Shown here: piece after piece, positions 33,743 through 45,490 of the stretch
Layout: each line of letters starts with the position of its first letter
Position numbering within the stretch: the first letter of the stretch is position 1
DNA from: Streptomyces sp. NBC_01689
GTDB lineage: Bacteria > Actinomycetota > Actinomycetes > Streptomycetales > Streptomycetaceae
Reading direction: 5' to 3'
DNA length: 64,000 bases
NCBI RefSeq assembly: GCF_036250675.1
Contig: NZ_CP109592.1
Span: 6,324,001 to 6,388,000, forward strand
Position numbers and translations under genes: made by a program
The notes under the pieces: generated by a model
What the model was told of the DNA's origin: nothing
Seen by the model: the letters and a program-made list of their open reading frames with translations, nothing else
Databases searched by the model: none

Positions 33743-33855
33743 GCGGTCATCTCCTCGTTATGTGACGGTTGCGCCATCCTTCCACGGGACCGGCACGGAG
33801 CGCGATGTCCGTATCCCGCCGGTGACCGGGGCGTTCGGGCGCGAGCCTGGAGCGC

Positions 33856-34338
33856 ATGACGACCTACATCGCACGCCCCGTCGGACCGGAGGTCCTGAAG
33901 GATCTCCGCACAGCTGACGACGCCGGCCGCCCGATGGTTCCCGTCACGGACGAGGAGGGCGGGGCTCCGCTCCGCTGCTGTCTGCGCCGCAGCGAGCCGG
34001 GGGAGCGGATCGCGCTCGTCTCGTACGCCCCGCTGCGCCGCTGGGCCGCCGCGGCCGGCGTCGATCCGGGCGCGTACGACGAGCAGGGTCCGGTCTTCGT
34101 GCACGCCCGGGAGTGCGGGGGGCCGGCCGCGGATGTGCGGCCCTTCGAGGGCGCCCACCGCACCGTGCGGCGCTACTCCGCCGCGGGGCGCATCCTCGGG
34201 GGCCGGCTGGTGGAGGCCCCGGAGTGGCCGGCGTTCGAGGAGGCCTTCGAGGCGGCGTTCGCCGACCCGGCGGTGGAACTGGTCCACGTGCGGGCCGTCG
34301 AGTACGGCTGCTTCCTGTACGAGGTCCACCGGCCGTGA
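33856..34338 (+). CDS. DUF1203 family protein
   Basis: 160 residues from the ATG at 33856. The DUF1203 pattern is visible: PLRCCLRRSEPGERIALVSY (here with the RCC pair), GPVFVHARECGG in the middle, and VHVRAVEYGCFLYEV at the end. No catalytic mechanism is established for this family. The gene stands alone, divergent from pepN, and converges on asd with a strong hairpin between them. Confidence 0.85.
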   Translation: MTTYIARPVGPEVLKDLRTADDAGRPMVPVTDEEGGAPLRCCLRRSEPGERIALVSYAPLRRWAAAAGVDPGAYDEQGPVFVHARECGGPAADVRPFEGAHRTVRRYSAAGRILGGRLVEAPEWPAFEEAFEAAFADPAVELVHVRAVEYGCFLYEVHRP

Positions 34339-34482
34339 CGCGCGGGGCCCGGCGGACCTGACCGGCCGGGAGCCGGAGGGCCGGGACCGGTTCCGGGCGG
34401 GGGTGTCGGCCCGGGTCCGGTCGGTCCGGTTCCGGGCGGGGCGGTCCGGACGGGTGGTGCGGGGCACGGGCAGGGCACAACC

Positions 34483-34512
34483 GGGGGCGGTCACCGTGCG
34501 GTGACCGCCCCC
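34483..34512. terminator. Perfect hairpin between DUF1203 and asd
   Basis: Thirteen-base-pair perfect stem GGGGGCGGTCACC / GGTGACCGCCCCC around a GTGC loop, 28 nt past the asd stop codon. Confidence 0.85.
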
Positions 34513-34539
34513 GGGGCGTCGAGGGGTGCGCCGAGGGCG

Positions 34540-37126
<2,587 letters not shown>

Positions 37127-37200
37127 GGACGCGGGCGGACGACCGGGCCCGGAGCACCCCGCACCTCCGCACCGCGTACCGGACGTCCGGGTACGGGAAA

Positions 37201-37236
37201 GGGGGCGGGCGCCCGGAATCCCGGACGCCCGCCCCC
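37201..37236. terminator. Hairpin terminator downstream of the subtilase gene
   Basis: Sixteen-nucleotide arms (GGGGGCGGGCGCCCGG / CCGGACGCCCGCCCCC) with one mismatch and an AATC loop, 16 nt after the subtilase stop codon. It also faces the ECF partner gene. Confidence 0.85.
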
Positions 37237-37252
37237 CTCAGGGACGCACGGG

Positions 37253-40200
37253 TTACTGCGTGACCTTCTCGATCTTCACGTTGCCGAGACCGGCGGCGGT
37301 GCCTCGGGCGTTCACCAGCTGGACCTGGCCGAAGAACTCGCGTCCCTCGGGGGCCGGGGCCAGGGCGGTGATCGTGCCGGACACCGTCGCCGTGCCGCCC
37401 GTGGCGAGCTTCACCGGGGCGGACGCGTCGACGCCGACCGAGCCGAGCGCGGACGAGAAGAAGACGTCACGGTAGTCGTACGCGGTCGAGCCCGACGGGA
37501 CCGAGTAGCCCACGACCTCGACGGTGTACGTGCCGGGGGCGGGGTTCGGGATGGAGACCGCCTCCTCCGAGTCGCCGTCCGCGGACTGGGCGACCTGCTT
37601 GCCGGCGGAGTCGTACACCGTCAGGTCGAGGTCGGCGGCGGTGTCGGAGACGTTGCCGATGGCCACGTCCAGCGAGGCGGCGCCCGCCGGCACGTCGACC
37701 GTGGTGGTCTGCGTGGCGTTCTGGGCGATGGTCGGCCGGTCCGTCTTGGAGGAGCCGAGCGGGCCGCCCCGCAGTCTGCCGTCGATCGCGGCGAACCGGT
37801 TCGTCACCTTCCAGGAGGCGGTGACGGGGGTGCCCACCTTGGCCTCGGGCACCGTCACGGTCTCCGGGTCGAAGGCCGCGCCGAGGACGGTGGCCTCCAG
37901 CTTGTACGGGTTGTCGAGCAGCGGCGACGTACGGCGCGCCTCGACCTCGACCTCCCAGACACCGGGCTGCGGGTCGGCGTACGCGCGCACGTCGGGCTTG
38001 CAGCCGTTGGTGTTGGGGTAGTTGCTGTAGCAGTACGGGGTGCCGGTGTCCTCGACCGGGACGCCGTAGGGGTGGATGGAGATGAACCGGGTCTGGCTCA
38101 GGCCCTTCAGCCCGCCGATGGCGACCTCCAGGCTCCTGGCGCCCTCGGGCACGGTCAGGAAGTACGACCGCGTGCTGTTGCGCTGGATCGAACCCGACGC
38201 GGAGAACGCGTACTTGACCGGCGTCGAGACCACGACCGTGGTCAGGATCTGCCGGTCGACGCCCTCGGTCCGCGGGTCGTCGAGTTCGAGGATCGCGCTC
38301 TTGACGCCGGCCGAGGAGGCCTTGGCGGAGACCTTGACGGTGACCGGCTGGTTCAGTCCGAGCTTCACCTCGTCGGAGCCGACGATCCGGAAGGTGCCAC
38401 CGGCGTTGTTCGCGAAGTGCAGCTCGTGGCGGATGGCCCGGTCCGGACCGGAGGTACGGGTGACGGTGATCTCGTAGGTCTTCTTCACACCGGCCTTGAG
38501 ACCGCCCTCGCGGTCGTACAGTCCGGTGCCGAAGCCGGGGGTCTTCAGCGCGTAGTCGATCGCGGTGTCGACCGGCGCCTTCACCGTGTACTCGTGGGCG
38601 GTCGCGTCGCGCCTGATGGCCTTCCACGCGTCCACGATGTCGATGAGGCCCGCGCCCTCCTCGTACGCCTGCACACCCCTGATGTGGTCGGCGGTCGAGG
38701 TGAGGGCCGTGCGCAGGTCCGCGGGCGTCAGGGCGATGTGCTGCTGCTTGGCGGCGCTCAGCAGCAGCGCGGACGCGCCCGCGGCCTGCGGGGACGCCAT
38801 CGAGGTGCCCTGCAGCATCGAGTAGCCGGCCGGCAGGGTGTAGCCCGCCTCGGCGACCGGGGAGCCCGGCAGCCAGGTCTGGGTGGTGTTGATCGCGGCG
38901 CCGGGTGCCGTCAGCGTCGGCGTGAAGCCGCCGTCCTCACGCGGGCCGCGCGAGGAGAACGGCATCATCGCGTACTTCTTCTCCACGGCCGAGCCGTAGT
39001 TGGCGGCCCAGGTCTCCTTGGAGATCGACGCGCCGACCGAGATGACCTTGTCGGCGAGGCCGGGGTCACCGATGGTGTTGGCACCGGGGCCGGAGTTGCC
39101 GGCGGAGATCACCAGCTGGACGCCGTAGGTGTCGATGAGACGCGTGTAGAGCTCGGAGCGCGCGTTGTTGCCGTCGTTCAGCGCGGGCAGGCCGCCGATG
39201 GACATGTTGACGATGTCGACGCCACGGTTGACGACGAGGTCGATCATGCCCTCGGTGAGCGCGATGTTGGTGCAGCCGGGGCCGAAGACGCAGGCGCGGG
39301 ACGAGACGAGCTTCGCGCCGGGGGCGGCGCCGTTCATCCTGCCGCCGAACAGGCCGTTGGCGGAGGTGATGCCCGCCACGTGCGTGCCGTGCTCGCTGGA
39401 GATGACGCCGATGTTGACGTAGTCGGCCTTGGAACCGGCCGCGTCGTAGACCACGTCCTTGCGGATCTCGACGACGAACGGGATGCGTTCGACGACGTCG
39501 GTCGCCGGGTTGTCCTTGCCGAAGTAGCCGACCTGGAAACCGTCCTTGTACGGCTTCATCGGCACGTCGTCGGTGAAGTCGAGGTTGTCGTTCGTGTCGA
39601 CCCGCACGGTTCCGGAGGCCGGGTCGTAGAGCACGCCCCAGGCGTCGGTGGTGTCGCCGTCGCGGTTCAGGTCGCCCGCTTCGTCGCCGCCCGCGGTGGC
39701 CGACTCGTACATGTAGTTGAACTTGTAGGCGCCGGCGGGGGCCTTGAAGCTCTCGGTGCCCTGACTGGCCGTCGTGATGGCGAAGGACGGGCCGGAGACC
39801 GAACTGGTCATCCGCCGCCAGCTGCCGTCGCCGTCGTTGACCGGGTCGGTGGACGTGACCCAGTCGACGATCTTCCGCTCGCCGGTGGTGGTCTTCTGCA
39901 GCGCGGGGTGGCCCAGGTCCACGCCCGAGTCGAGGATGCCGATGGTGATGCCGCGGCCGTCCGCCTTCGGGTTCTTCTTCACGAAGTCGACGGCGCCCGT
40001 CTCGAAGGACGGGTTGTACGGGTTCTCGGCGGGGGTGTTCTTGTTCGGGGCGGAGCGGGTGACCGTGCCCGTGGCCCGGCCGGCGCCCTTGGCGGTGTCC
40101 GCGCTCGGGGTCGGGTCGTCCAGCGCGATGTCCTGGCGCAGGTCGATGCCGTGCACGGAGGAGAGCTTGGCGGCGGCCGCGATGGCCGCGTCCGCCTTGG

Positions 40201-40564
40201 CGGTCGGGACGGTGGCGCGGACGTAGCCGACCTTGTCGAAGGTCCGGCCGACGAGACCGCCCTGGACCGCGTCCAGTTGCCGGGCGACCTGCTCGGTCTG
40301 GCCGGGCGCGGTGGCGACCATCATGGTGACGTTCTTGGTGCCGTCGGCCTTGGCCTCGGCGAGGAGGGCCGCGTCGTCCGAACCGAGCTTGGCGCTCGCG
40401 GACTTGGTGCCCGGGTCGGGCGTCGCGGCGGGTGCGTGGTCCGCGGCGAGGGCCATGGGTATCGGTCCGGCCGCGGAGAGTGCGGCCACCAGACCGGCGG
40501 CCACGGCTATGCGGGCCACGCGTCTCGCGCCCGACAGTGGAGCGCGCTGGGGGTCGTGGGTCAT
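37253..40564 (-). CDS. Large secreted S8 subtilisin-like serine protease
   Basis: 1103 residues from the ATG at 40564, whose ribosome-binding site AAGGG is at the right distance; an ATG two codons upstream touches it. A signal peptide (RIAVAAGLVAALSAAGPIPM) leads to a ~130-residue inhibitor-like propeptide (VTMMVATAPGQTEQVARQLD). The triad is intact: Asp in TIGILDSGVDLGHP (~212), His in SEHGTHVAGITSA (~392) and Ser in QGTSMASPQAAGASALLL (~588). The Ser-side insert and the C-terminal ~450 residues form beta-rich domains, with a pre-peptidase-like end (PAPGTYTVEVVGYSVPSG). It is probably an extracellular nutritional protease. It is monocistronic. Confidence 0.93.
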   Translation of the reverse strand: MTHDPQRAPLSGARRVARIAVAAGLVAALSAAGPIPMALAADHAPAATPDPGTKSASAKLGSDDAALLAEAKADGTKNVTMMVATAPGQTEQVARQLDAVQGGLVGRTFDKVGYVRATVPTAKADAAIAAAAKLSSVHGIDLRQDIALDDPTPSADTAKGAGRATGTVTRSAPNKNTPAENPYNPSFETGAVDFVKKNPKADGRGITIGILDSGVDLGHPALQKTTTGERKIVDWVTSTDPVNDGDGSWRRMTSSVSGPSFAITTASQGTESFKAPAGAYKFNYMYESATAGGDEAGDLNRDGDTTDAWGVLYDPASGTVRVDTNDNLDFTDDVPMKPYKDGFQVGYFGKDNPATDVVERIPFVVEIRKDVVYDAAGSKADYVNIGVISSEHGTHVAGITSANGLFGGRMNGAAPGAKLVSSRACVFGPGCTNIALTEGMIDLVVNRGVDIVNMSIGGLPALNDGNNARSELYTRLIDTYGVQLVISAGNSGPGANTIGDPGLADKVISVGASISKETWAANYGSAVEKKYAMMPFSSRGPREDGGFTPTLTAPGAAINTTQTWLPGSPVAEAGYTLPAGYSMLQGTSMASPQAAGASALLLSAAKQQHIALTPADLRTALTSTADHIRGVQAYEEGAGLIDIVDAWKAIRRDATAHEYTVKAPVDTAIDYALKTPGFGTGLYDREGGLKAGVKKTYEITVTRTSGPDRAIRHELHFANNAGGTFRIVGSDEVKLGLNQPVTVKVSAKASSAGVKSAILELDDPRTEGVDRQILTTVVVSTPVKYAFSASGSIQRNSTRSYFLTVPEGARSLEVAIGGLKGLSQTRFISIHPYGVPVEDTGTPYCYSNYPNTNGCKPDVRAYADPQPGVWEVEVEARRTSPLLDNPYKLEATVLGAAFDPETVTVPEAKVGTPVTASWKVTNRFAAIDGRLRGGPLGSSKTDRPTIAQNATQTTTVDVPAGAASLDVAIGNVSDTAADLDLTVYDSAGKQVAQSADGDSEEAVSIPNPAPGTYTVEVVGYSVPSGSTAYDYRDVFFSSALGSVGVDASAPVKLATGGTATVSGTITALAPAPEGREFFGQVQLVNARGTAAGLGNVKIEKVTQ

Positions 40565-40807
40565 CGGCATCCCTTGTAGGTAAAGGAACGAGCGTGGAGT
40601 GACCGGTCCCGACGTTCCAGCGGGACCTGATCACATCAGTCCGGAATGTGAACCCGGATGACCGCTCAGCTTTACCCAAGGGAGAGATATTTGGGGAGAG
40701 TTGACCCTGGCAGGAAGGAAGCATGGCGTACTTCCGCCATACGTCACGCCGGTGATAGCGGCGTATGGGCGGACATGCCGGACGCCTCCGGCCGCCGGGG
40801 TGCGGGC

Positions 40808-41368
40808 TCAGCCCTCCTTCGTGCGCGCGTAGTGGCGGGACGCCTTCGCGCGGTTACCGCAGCTCGCCATCGAGCACCAGCGGCGGGTGCCGTTGCGCGA
40901 GGTGTCGAGGAAGTGCAGGACGCAGCTCTCGTGGGCGCAGCGCCGGATGCGGTCAGGGGAAGTGCTCAGCAGCTCCAGGTAGTTGCGTGCGGCGAGCCAG
41001 CCGGGGCCCCATGCGGGGTCCTCGAACTCGGGCCGCTCGCCCGGCCCTTCGGGGGTCAGGGTGAGCCTGATCCGTCCGTGCGCGAGGACGCCGTCGATCC
41101 GCTCGGCCCCGGCCGCCCGGGTCCCGCCGGCCGTCTCCCGCGCGGGTCCGTCCACCACGGCGCGCAGGGCGTCGCGCGCCTGGAGGGTGTGGCGCAGCAC
41201 CGTCTCGTCGGCCGGGAGGCCGAGCCCGTTCGCGGCCAGCCACACCGCCAGCCCCCCGGTGTCCGTGAGGAGGTCCTGGGGCACCCCGTCGCTGATCCAG
41301 CGGGTGTTGAGCAGGTCGAGCGAGAGGGGCTCCCCGGTGAGGGGGCGGGGGTCGGTGGCGGTGGACAC
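40808..41368 (-). CDS. CGNR zinc-finger regulator (ABATE domain)
   Basis: 186 residues from the GTG at 41368 (AAGGGAG ahead). The N-terminal ABATE-like domain starts with LTGEPLSLDLLNTRWISDGV. The C-terminal treble-clef zinc finger is visible as RRCAHESCVLHFLDTSRN, then RRWCSMASCGNRAKASRHY, including the CGNR signature. These proteins are presumed DNA-binding stress regulators. It is divergent from a VOC/flavin/Nudix gene run, and a pseudo-palindrome sits in the shared spacer. Confidence 0.88.
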   Translation of the reverse strand: MSTATDPRPLTGEPLSLDLLNTRWISDGVPQDLLTDTGGLAVWLAANGLGLPADETVLRHTLQARDALRAVVDGPARETAGGTRAAGAERIDGVLAHGRIRLTLTPEGPGERPEFEDPAWGPGWLAARNYLELLSTSPDRIRRCAHESCVLHFLDTSRNGTRRWCSMASCGNRAKASRHYARTKEG

Positions 41369-41414
41369 GGTGGGGCTCCCTTCGGCGGCTAACCGTTCAA
41401 GAGTAGATGACCGG

Positions 41415-41443
41415 TTGACGTTCTCCATTCTAACCCTTAATCT
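41415..41443 (+). promoter_or_regulatory. Predicted promoter of the VOC/flavin-binding gene run
   Basis: TTGACG - 17 nt - TAATCT, one of the best sigma-70-like promoters in the window, 56 bp upstream of the VOC start codon. Confidence 0.65.
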
Positions 41444-41459
41444 TGTTGAGAAAGGTTAG
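41430..41459. promoter_or_regulatory. Inverted repeat overlapping the VOC promoter
   Basis: CTAACC and GGTTAG arms 18 nt apart, with CTTAA and GAAA inside, in an AT-rich island. It overlaps the -10 and start region of the predicted promoter and is a candidate site for the CGNR regulator. Confidence 0.5.
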
Positions 41460-41498
41460 CCCTCGGTGTGGGGGCCACCACCGTCCCGGAGGACAGCC

Positions 41499-41951
41499 AT
41501 GACACCGCGCACCGGCCACGTCGGCCTGAACGTCACGGACCTCGACCGCTCGCTCGCCTTCTACCGGGACCTGCTCGGCTTCACCCTCCTCGCCGAGGGC
41601 AAGGAGGAGATGCGCCGCTTCGCGTTCCTGGGCTCCTCGGACGGGGACGGCGGGCCCGTCCTCACGCTCTGGCAGCAGGCGCGGGCGCCGTACGCCGAGG
41701 ACCGCGCGGGCCTCCACCACCTCGCCCTGGAGGTCGACTCGATCGACCGGGTCAGGACGTACGAGTCGGCGCTGCGCGCGCACGGTGTCACGTTCGCCCA
41801 CGAGGGCGTGGTCGCCCACCGCGAGGGCTCGGCCTCCGGCGGCATCTTCTTCCACGACCCGGACGGCACCCGGCTGGAGATCTATGCCCCGGCCGGCGCC
41901 GAAGGGGCGCCCGCACCCGCCGAGTCGGCTCCGACCTGCGGTTTCTTCTAG
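41499..41951 (+). CDS. VOC-family (glyoxalase/dioxygenase-fold) protein
   Basis: 150 residues from the ATG at 41499 (GGAGGA ahead). VOC motifs: TGHVGLNVTDLDRSLAFYRD at the N-terminus, LHHLALEVDSIDRV mid-way and FFHDPDGTRLEIYAP at the end. The metal ligands are likely the His of GHVGL, His of LHHLA and Glu of LEIYAP. The reaction is not determined; glyoxalase, dioxygenase or fosfomycin-type thiol transfer are possible. A 12-nt gap leads to the next gene, so they form an operon. Confidence 0.87.
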   Translation: MTPRTGHVGLNVTDLDRSLAFYRDLLGFTLLAEGKEEMRRFAFLGSSDGDGGPVLTLWQQARAPYAEDRAGLHHLALEVDSIDRVRTYESALRAHGVTFAHEGVVAHREGSASGGIFFHDPDGTRLEIYAPAGAEGAPAPAESAPTCGFF

Positions 41952-41963
41952 ACGGAGGGCGAG

Positions 41964-42842
41964 ATGACCTACCACTCCGGCTCGCGCGCCGTACAGGAAC
42001 GGGTCGGCGTCCGTGATCTCGCCGACCACGTCGGGCAGGCGGTCGGCCAGGGCATCCGCCCGGTGGCCGCCGCCTTCCTCGAACAGCAGCCGATGCTGGT
42101 GGCCGGGGCGGCCGATCCGGCCACCGGCGCGGTGTGGGCCTCACTGCTCACGGGCCCGCCCGGCTTCGTACGGGCCACCGGCGTCCGGCAGATCTCGGTC
42201 ACCGGCCGCCCCTCCGACGGCGATCCCCTCGCCGCCGCCCTCGCCGCCGAGGGCACCCTCGTCGGCACCATCGCGCTCGACCCCCGCACCCGCCGCCGGA
42301 TGCGCCTCAACGGCCGGTCCCGGCCCACCGCCCGGGGGTTCGCCGTGGAGGCCGACCGCGTCTTCGCCAACTGCCCGAAGTACCTCCAGCGCAGGGAGTC
42401 CTACGAGACGGTCGCGCGAGAGCCCGGCGACGTGCGCCGCTCCGCCTCCCTCACCCCCCGGCAGCTCGCCCTCGTCGAATCCGCCGACACCTTCTTCCTC
42501 GCCACCGTCCACGCGGACGGCGCGGACGCCAGCCACCGGGGCGGCAATCCGGGCTTCGTGCGCGCCGACGGCCCGTCCGCGCTGCGCTGGCGCGACTACC
42601 CCGGCAACTCCATGTTCCTGACCCTCGGCAACCTGGAGGCGGACCCGCGGGCCGGACTGCTCTTCCTGGACTGGACATCGGGAACGCTGCTGCGGCTCAC
42701 CGGCACGGCCCGCGCGCGGTACGCGCCGGACGGGGAGCGCACGGTCCGCTTCACCGTCACCGGGGTCGTCGAGACACCCGCCGGCAGCCCCCTGCGCTGG
42801 TCGCCGCCCGAATACTCACCGGCCAACCCGTCCCTGCCGTAA
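41964..42842 (+). CDS. Pyridoxamine 5'-phosphate oxidase-like flavin-binding protein
   Basis: 292 residues from the ATG at 41964 (GGAGGG ahead). Two split-barrel-like halves are seen. The first includes FLEQQPMLVAGAADPATGAV and ISVTGRPSDGDPLAAALAAE; the second includes ADTFFLATVHADGADASHRG and NSMFLTLGNLEADPRAGLLF. The second half is the typical PNPOx-like FMN domain of general stress and heme-degradation relatives. A bona fide vitamin B6 role is unlikely. The gene is the middle of a VOC-flavin-Nudix run with 9-12-nt spacers. Confidence 0.82.
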   Translation: MTYHSGSRAVQERVGVRDLADHVGQAVGQGIRPVAAAFLEQQPMLVAGAADPATGAVWASLLTGPPGFVRATGVRQISVTGRPSDGDPLAAALAAEGTLVGTIALDPRTRRRMRLNGRSRPTARGFAVEADRVFANCPKYLQRRESYETVAREPGDVRRSASLTPRQLALVESADTFFLATVHADGADASHRGGNPGFVRADGPSALRWRDYPGNSMFLTLGNLEADPRAGLLFLDWTSGTLLRLTGTARARYAPDGERTVRFTVTGVVETPAGSPLRWSPPEYSPANPSLP

Positions 42843-42851
42843 CGTCTGGGC

Positions 42852-43460
42852 ATGCCGAAGCAGTTGAGGGTGGCGGCCTACGCCGTGTGCGTGCGGGACG
42901 GACAGATGCTGTTGGCCCGGTGGGTGGCGGGCGACGGGACCAGACGGTGGACCCTGCCGGGCGGCGGCATGGACCACGGAGAGGACCCCTACGACACGGT
43001 CGTCCGCGAGGTCGACGAGGAGACGGGGTACACCGTCGAACCGGTGGCGCTCCTCGGTATCGACTCCCAACTGCGCACGCATCCGCGCCGGATGGGCGGC
43101 GCCACCGACTTCCACGGCCTGCGGATCGTCTACGAGGCCCGGATCACCGGCGGCGACCTGCGGCACGAGACCGACGGCTCCACCGACATGGCGGCCTGGT
43201 ATCCCCTCGGCGAGGTGCCGTCGCTGGAGCGCGTCGGACTGGTCGACACGGGCCTGGAACTCTGGCGTGAGCGGCCCGCCCCCGGACGGACGGCACGCCC
43301 CCCGGAGCGCGCCGGGTCCGGTCACGACCAGGGGCCCGCTACCCCTGAAGATGAACACGGAGTGACCGCCTCCCGGCCGTCCGGGGAGAGCTCCGTGGAC
43401 GCGCAGGGTAGCCCAAGATCCACGTACGGTGATCGGCGTCGGGCGTTGCCGCCGAGTTAA
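42852..43460 (+). CDS. Nudix hydrolase
   Basis: 202 residues from the ATG at 42852, 9 nt after the flavin protein. The Nudix box is complete: GGGMDHGEDPYDTVVREVDE followed by ETGY. The last ~60 residues are polar and disordered (RPPERAGSGHDQGPATPEDE). No ribosome-binding site is obvious. A -10-like TAACGT ends 7 nt before the ATG, so a leaderless transcript is possible in addition to read-through. It hydrolyses a nucleoside diphosphate linked to another moiety; the substrate is unknown. Confidence 0.88.
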   Translation: MPKQLRVAAYAVCVRDGQMLLARWVAGDGTRRWTLPGGGMDHGEDPYDTVVREVDEETGYTVEPVALLGIDSQLRTHPRRMGGATDFHGLRIVYEARITGGDLRHETDGSTDMAAWYPLGEVPSLERVGLVDTGLELWRERPAPGRTARPPERAGSGHDQGPATPEDEHGVTASRPSGESSVDAQGSPRSTYGDRRRALPPS

Positions 43461-43565
43461 CGTCCAGGTCATCCCGGGTGCCAACGATCCAGTATGAGCG
43501 GGGAGTCACCGCAAACAGCCCCCCGCGACCACTGCCGACGCGTTCGCACTCGGGGAGATCGCGCC

Positions 43566-45338
43566 ATGTCGCGCATACGCTCTGTCGCCACCGCCGCTGC
43601 CATGAACCGCCGTACCCTCCTCGCCGCCACCGGGGCGGTGACCCTGTCCGCGGGCATCGGCTACGCCCTGCGGCCCGACTCGGAGGCGCACGCCGCCGAG
43701 GCGCGCGGGGCGCACGCCGCCGACCCCGGAGAGGCTCCGGTGGCCGTCTCCCGCAAGGCGCCGCCCGCTCCCCTCGCGCCCTACGAGCGCGGCACCACCC
43801 TGCACAGCGTCGCCGCCCCGCGGACCGGCTCCGGCGGCTACCGGCGGCTCGGCGACGGACCCGCCTGGAAGCGGGTGGTGCGCGGCGAGCTGGCGTCGGC
43901 GAAGGCCGGCCGGGCCGAGCGGCGCACCGCGCTCGCCTCCTTCGTCCAGTTCACCGACCTGCACCTGACCGACGTCCAGCACCCGCTGCGGCTGGAGTTC
44001 CTGCGCTCGGGCGCGGCGAACGCCTGGCGCCCGCAGGAGGCGCTGACCGTCGCGGGCGCCGTCTCGCTCGTCGAGCGGGTCAACTCGCTGCGGGGAGCGC
44101 CCGTCACCGGCTCCCCGCTGCACTTCGTGATGACCACCGGGGACAACACGGACAACAACTCCCGCACGGAACTCGACTGGTTCCTGAAGGTCATGAGCGG
44201 GGGCCGCATCCGCCCCAACAGCGGTGACCCGCGCCACTACGAGGGCGTCCAGAACAGCGGGATCACCACGTACTGGCAGCCCGACGGCGCCGTGCGCGAC
44301 GCCGACAAGCAGCGCGGCTTCCCGCACCTGAACGGCTTCCTGGCCGCCGCCGTCCGTGAACTGCGCAGCCCGGGCCTCGCCCTGCCCTGGTACTCCACCG
44401 TCGGCAACCACGACGCGCTGCCGCTGGGCTGCTACCGGCACGGCGACTCCTTCCTCGCCGAGTTCGCCGTCGGCGGCAAGAAGCTGATGAGCCTGCCGGC
44501 CGCGCAGAGCGTCGACCTGCGCGCCGCCATCAAGAACGACAAGGACCCCAAGGGCACCCTGCTGCGGGACCTGCTCAAGGCGCACGCGCGGCAGCTCAGG
44601 TCGGTCACCCCCGACGCCTCGCGGGCCCCCTTCACCCCCGCCGAGTACCTCAAGGCGCACCTCGACCCGGCGCACACCGGCCCGGGCCCGGTCGGACACG
44701 GCTACTCGGAGGCGAACCTCGCGGCGGGCACCCAGTACTACGCCTTCCGGATCGCCGACGACGTCATCGGTGTCAGCCTCGACACCACCGACCCGGGCGG
44801 CCACTACGAGGGCTCGATCGGCACGGCCCAGCTCAAGTGGCTGGAGCGGACGCTCACCGAGAACAAGGACTCGTACGCGATCGTCTTCAGCCACCACACC
44901 AGCAAGTCCATGCACAACACCCGCAAGGACCCCGCCCACCCGACCGAGCAGCGTCACGGCGGAGGGGACGTCGTCGCCGCGCTCTCCCGCCACCGCAACG
45001 TCCTGGCCTGGGTCAACGGCCACACCCACAAGAACGAGATCATCGCGCACTCGGCGCCGGGCAACGGATCGTTCTGGGAGATCAACACCGCCTCCCACGT
45101 CGACTTCCCGCACCTCGCCCGCATCGTCGAGGTGGTCGACAACAAGGACGGCACGCTCTCCCTCTTCACCACCCTCATCGAGTCCGCCGCCCCGCACCGC
45201 ACGGACTTCTCCGACCTGAGCCAGACGGGCCTGGCGGCGCTCTACCGAGAGCTGTCCTACAACGCGCCCGGCCGCAGCACCGTACTGAGCGGCACCCCGG
45301 GCGACCGCAACACGGAGCTCCTGCTGAAGAAGGGCTGA
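43566..45338 (+). CDS. Secreted metallophosphoesterase with Tat-type signal
   Basis: 590 residues from the ATG at 43566 (GGGGAGA ahead). A twin-arginine signal (MNRRTLLAATGAVTLSAG) begins ~12 residues in. Metallophosphoesterase motifs: QFTDLHLTDVQHP (D-x-H), TTGDNTDNNSR (GD), STVGNHDALPLG (GNHD), and late VFSHHTSKSMHN and WVNGHTHKNEI. Long spacers between motifs place it in the large actinobacterial TIGR03767-type group. It is probably an exported phosphodiesterase or phosphatase using two metal ions. A start at 43494 is possible but lacks a good ribosome-binding site. Confidence 0.88.
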   Translation: MSRIRSVATAAAMNRRTLLAATGAVTLSAGIGYALRPDSEAHAAEARGAHAADPGEAPVAVSRKAPPAPLAPYERGTTLHSVAAPRTGSGGYRRLGDGPAWKRVVRGELASAKAGRAERRTALASFVQFTDLHLTDVQHPLRLEFLRSGAANAWRPQEALTVAGAVSLVERVNSLRGAPVTGSPLHFVMTTGDNTDNNSRTELDWFLKVMSGGRIRPNSGDPRHYEGVQNSGITTYWQPDGAVRDADKQRGFPHLNGFLAAAVRELRSPGLALPWYSTVGNHDALPLGCYRHGDSFLAEFAVGGKKLMSLPAAQSVDLRAAIKNDKDPKGTLLRDLLKAHARQLRSVTPDASRAPFTPAEYLKAHLDPAHTGPGPVGHGYSEANLAAGTQYYAFRIADDVIGVSLDTTDPGGHYEGSIGTAQLKWLERTLTENKDSYAIVFSHHTSKSMHNTRKDPAHPTEQRHGGGDVVAALSRHRNVLAWVNGHTHKNEIIAHSAPGNGSFWEINTASHVDFPHLARIVEVVDNKDGTLSLFTTLIESAAPHRTDFSDLSQTGLAALYRELSYNAPGRSTVLSGTPGDRNTELLLKKG

Positions 45339-45422
45339 ACCCGGCCCTCCGGACGCCCGCGGCCCGGGTTTGGGCCCGGGCCCGGGAGGCGCGTACCCGT
45401 GGACCCGGGGCCGCGCACACGA

Positions 45423-45453
45423 GGAGGGGCCACCGGCACCCGGTGGCCCCTCC
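45423..45453. terminator. Perfect 14-bp hairpin between convergent genes
   Basis: GGAGGGGCCACCGG / CCGGTGGCCCCTCC with a CAC loop, between the metallophosphoesterase and the AbiEi/nuclease-like gene. Confidence 0.88.
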
Positions 45454-45490
45454 GCTCCCCTCCTGCTCCCGCCGGCCGGCCGGTCCGTCC

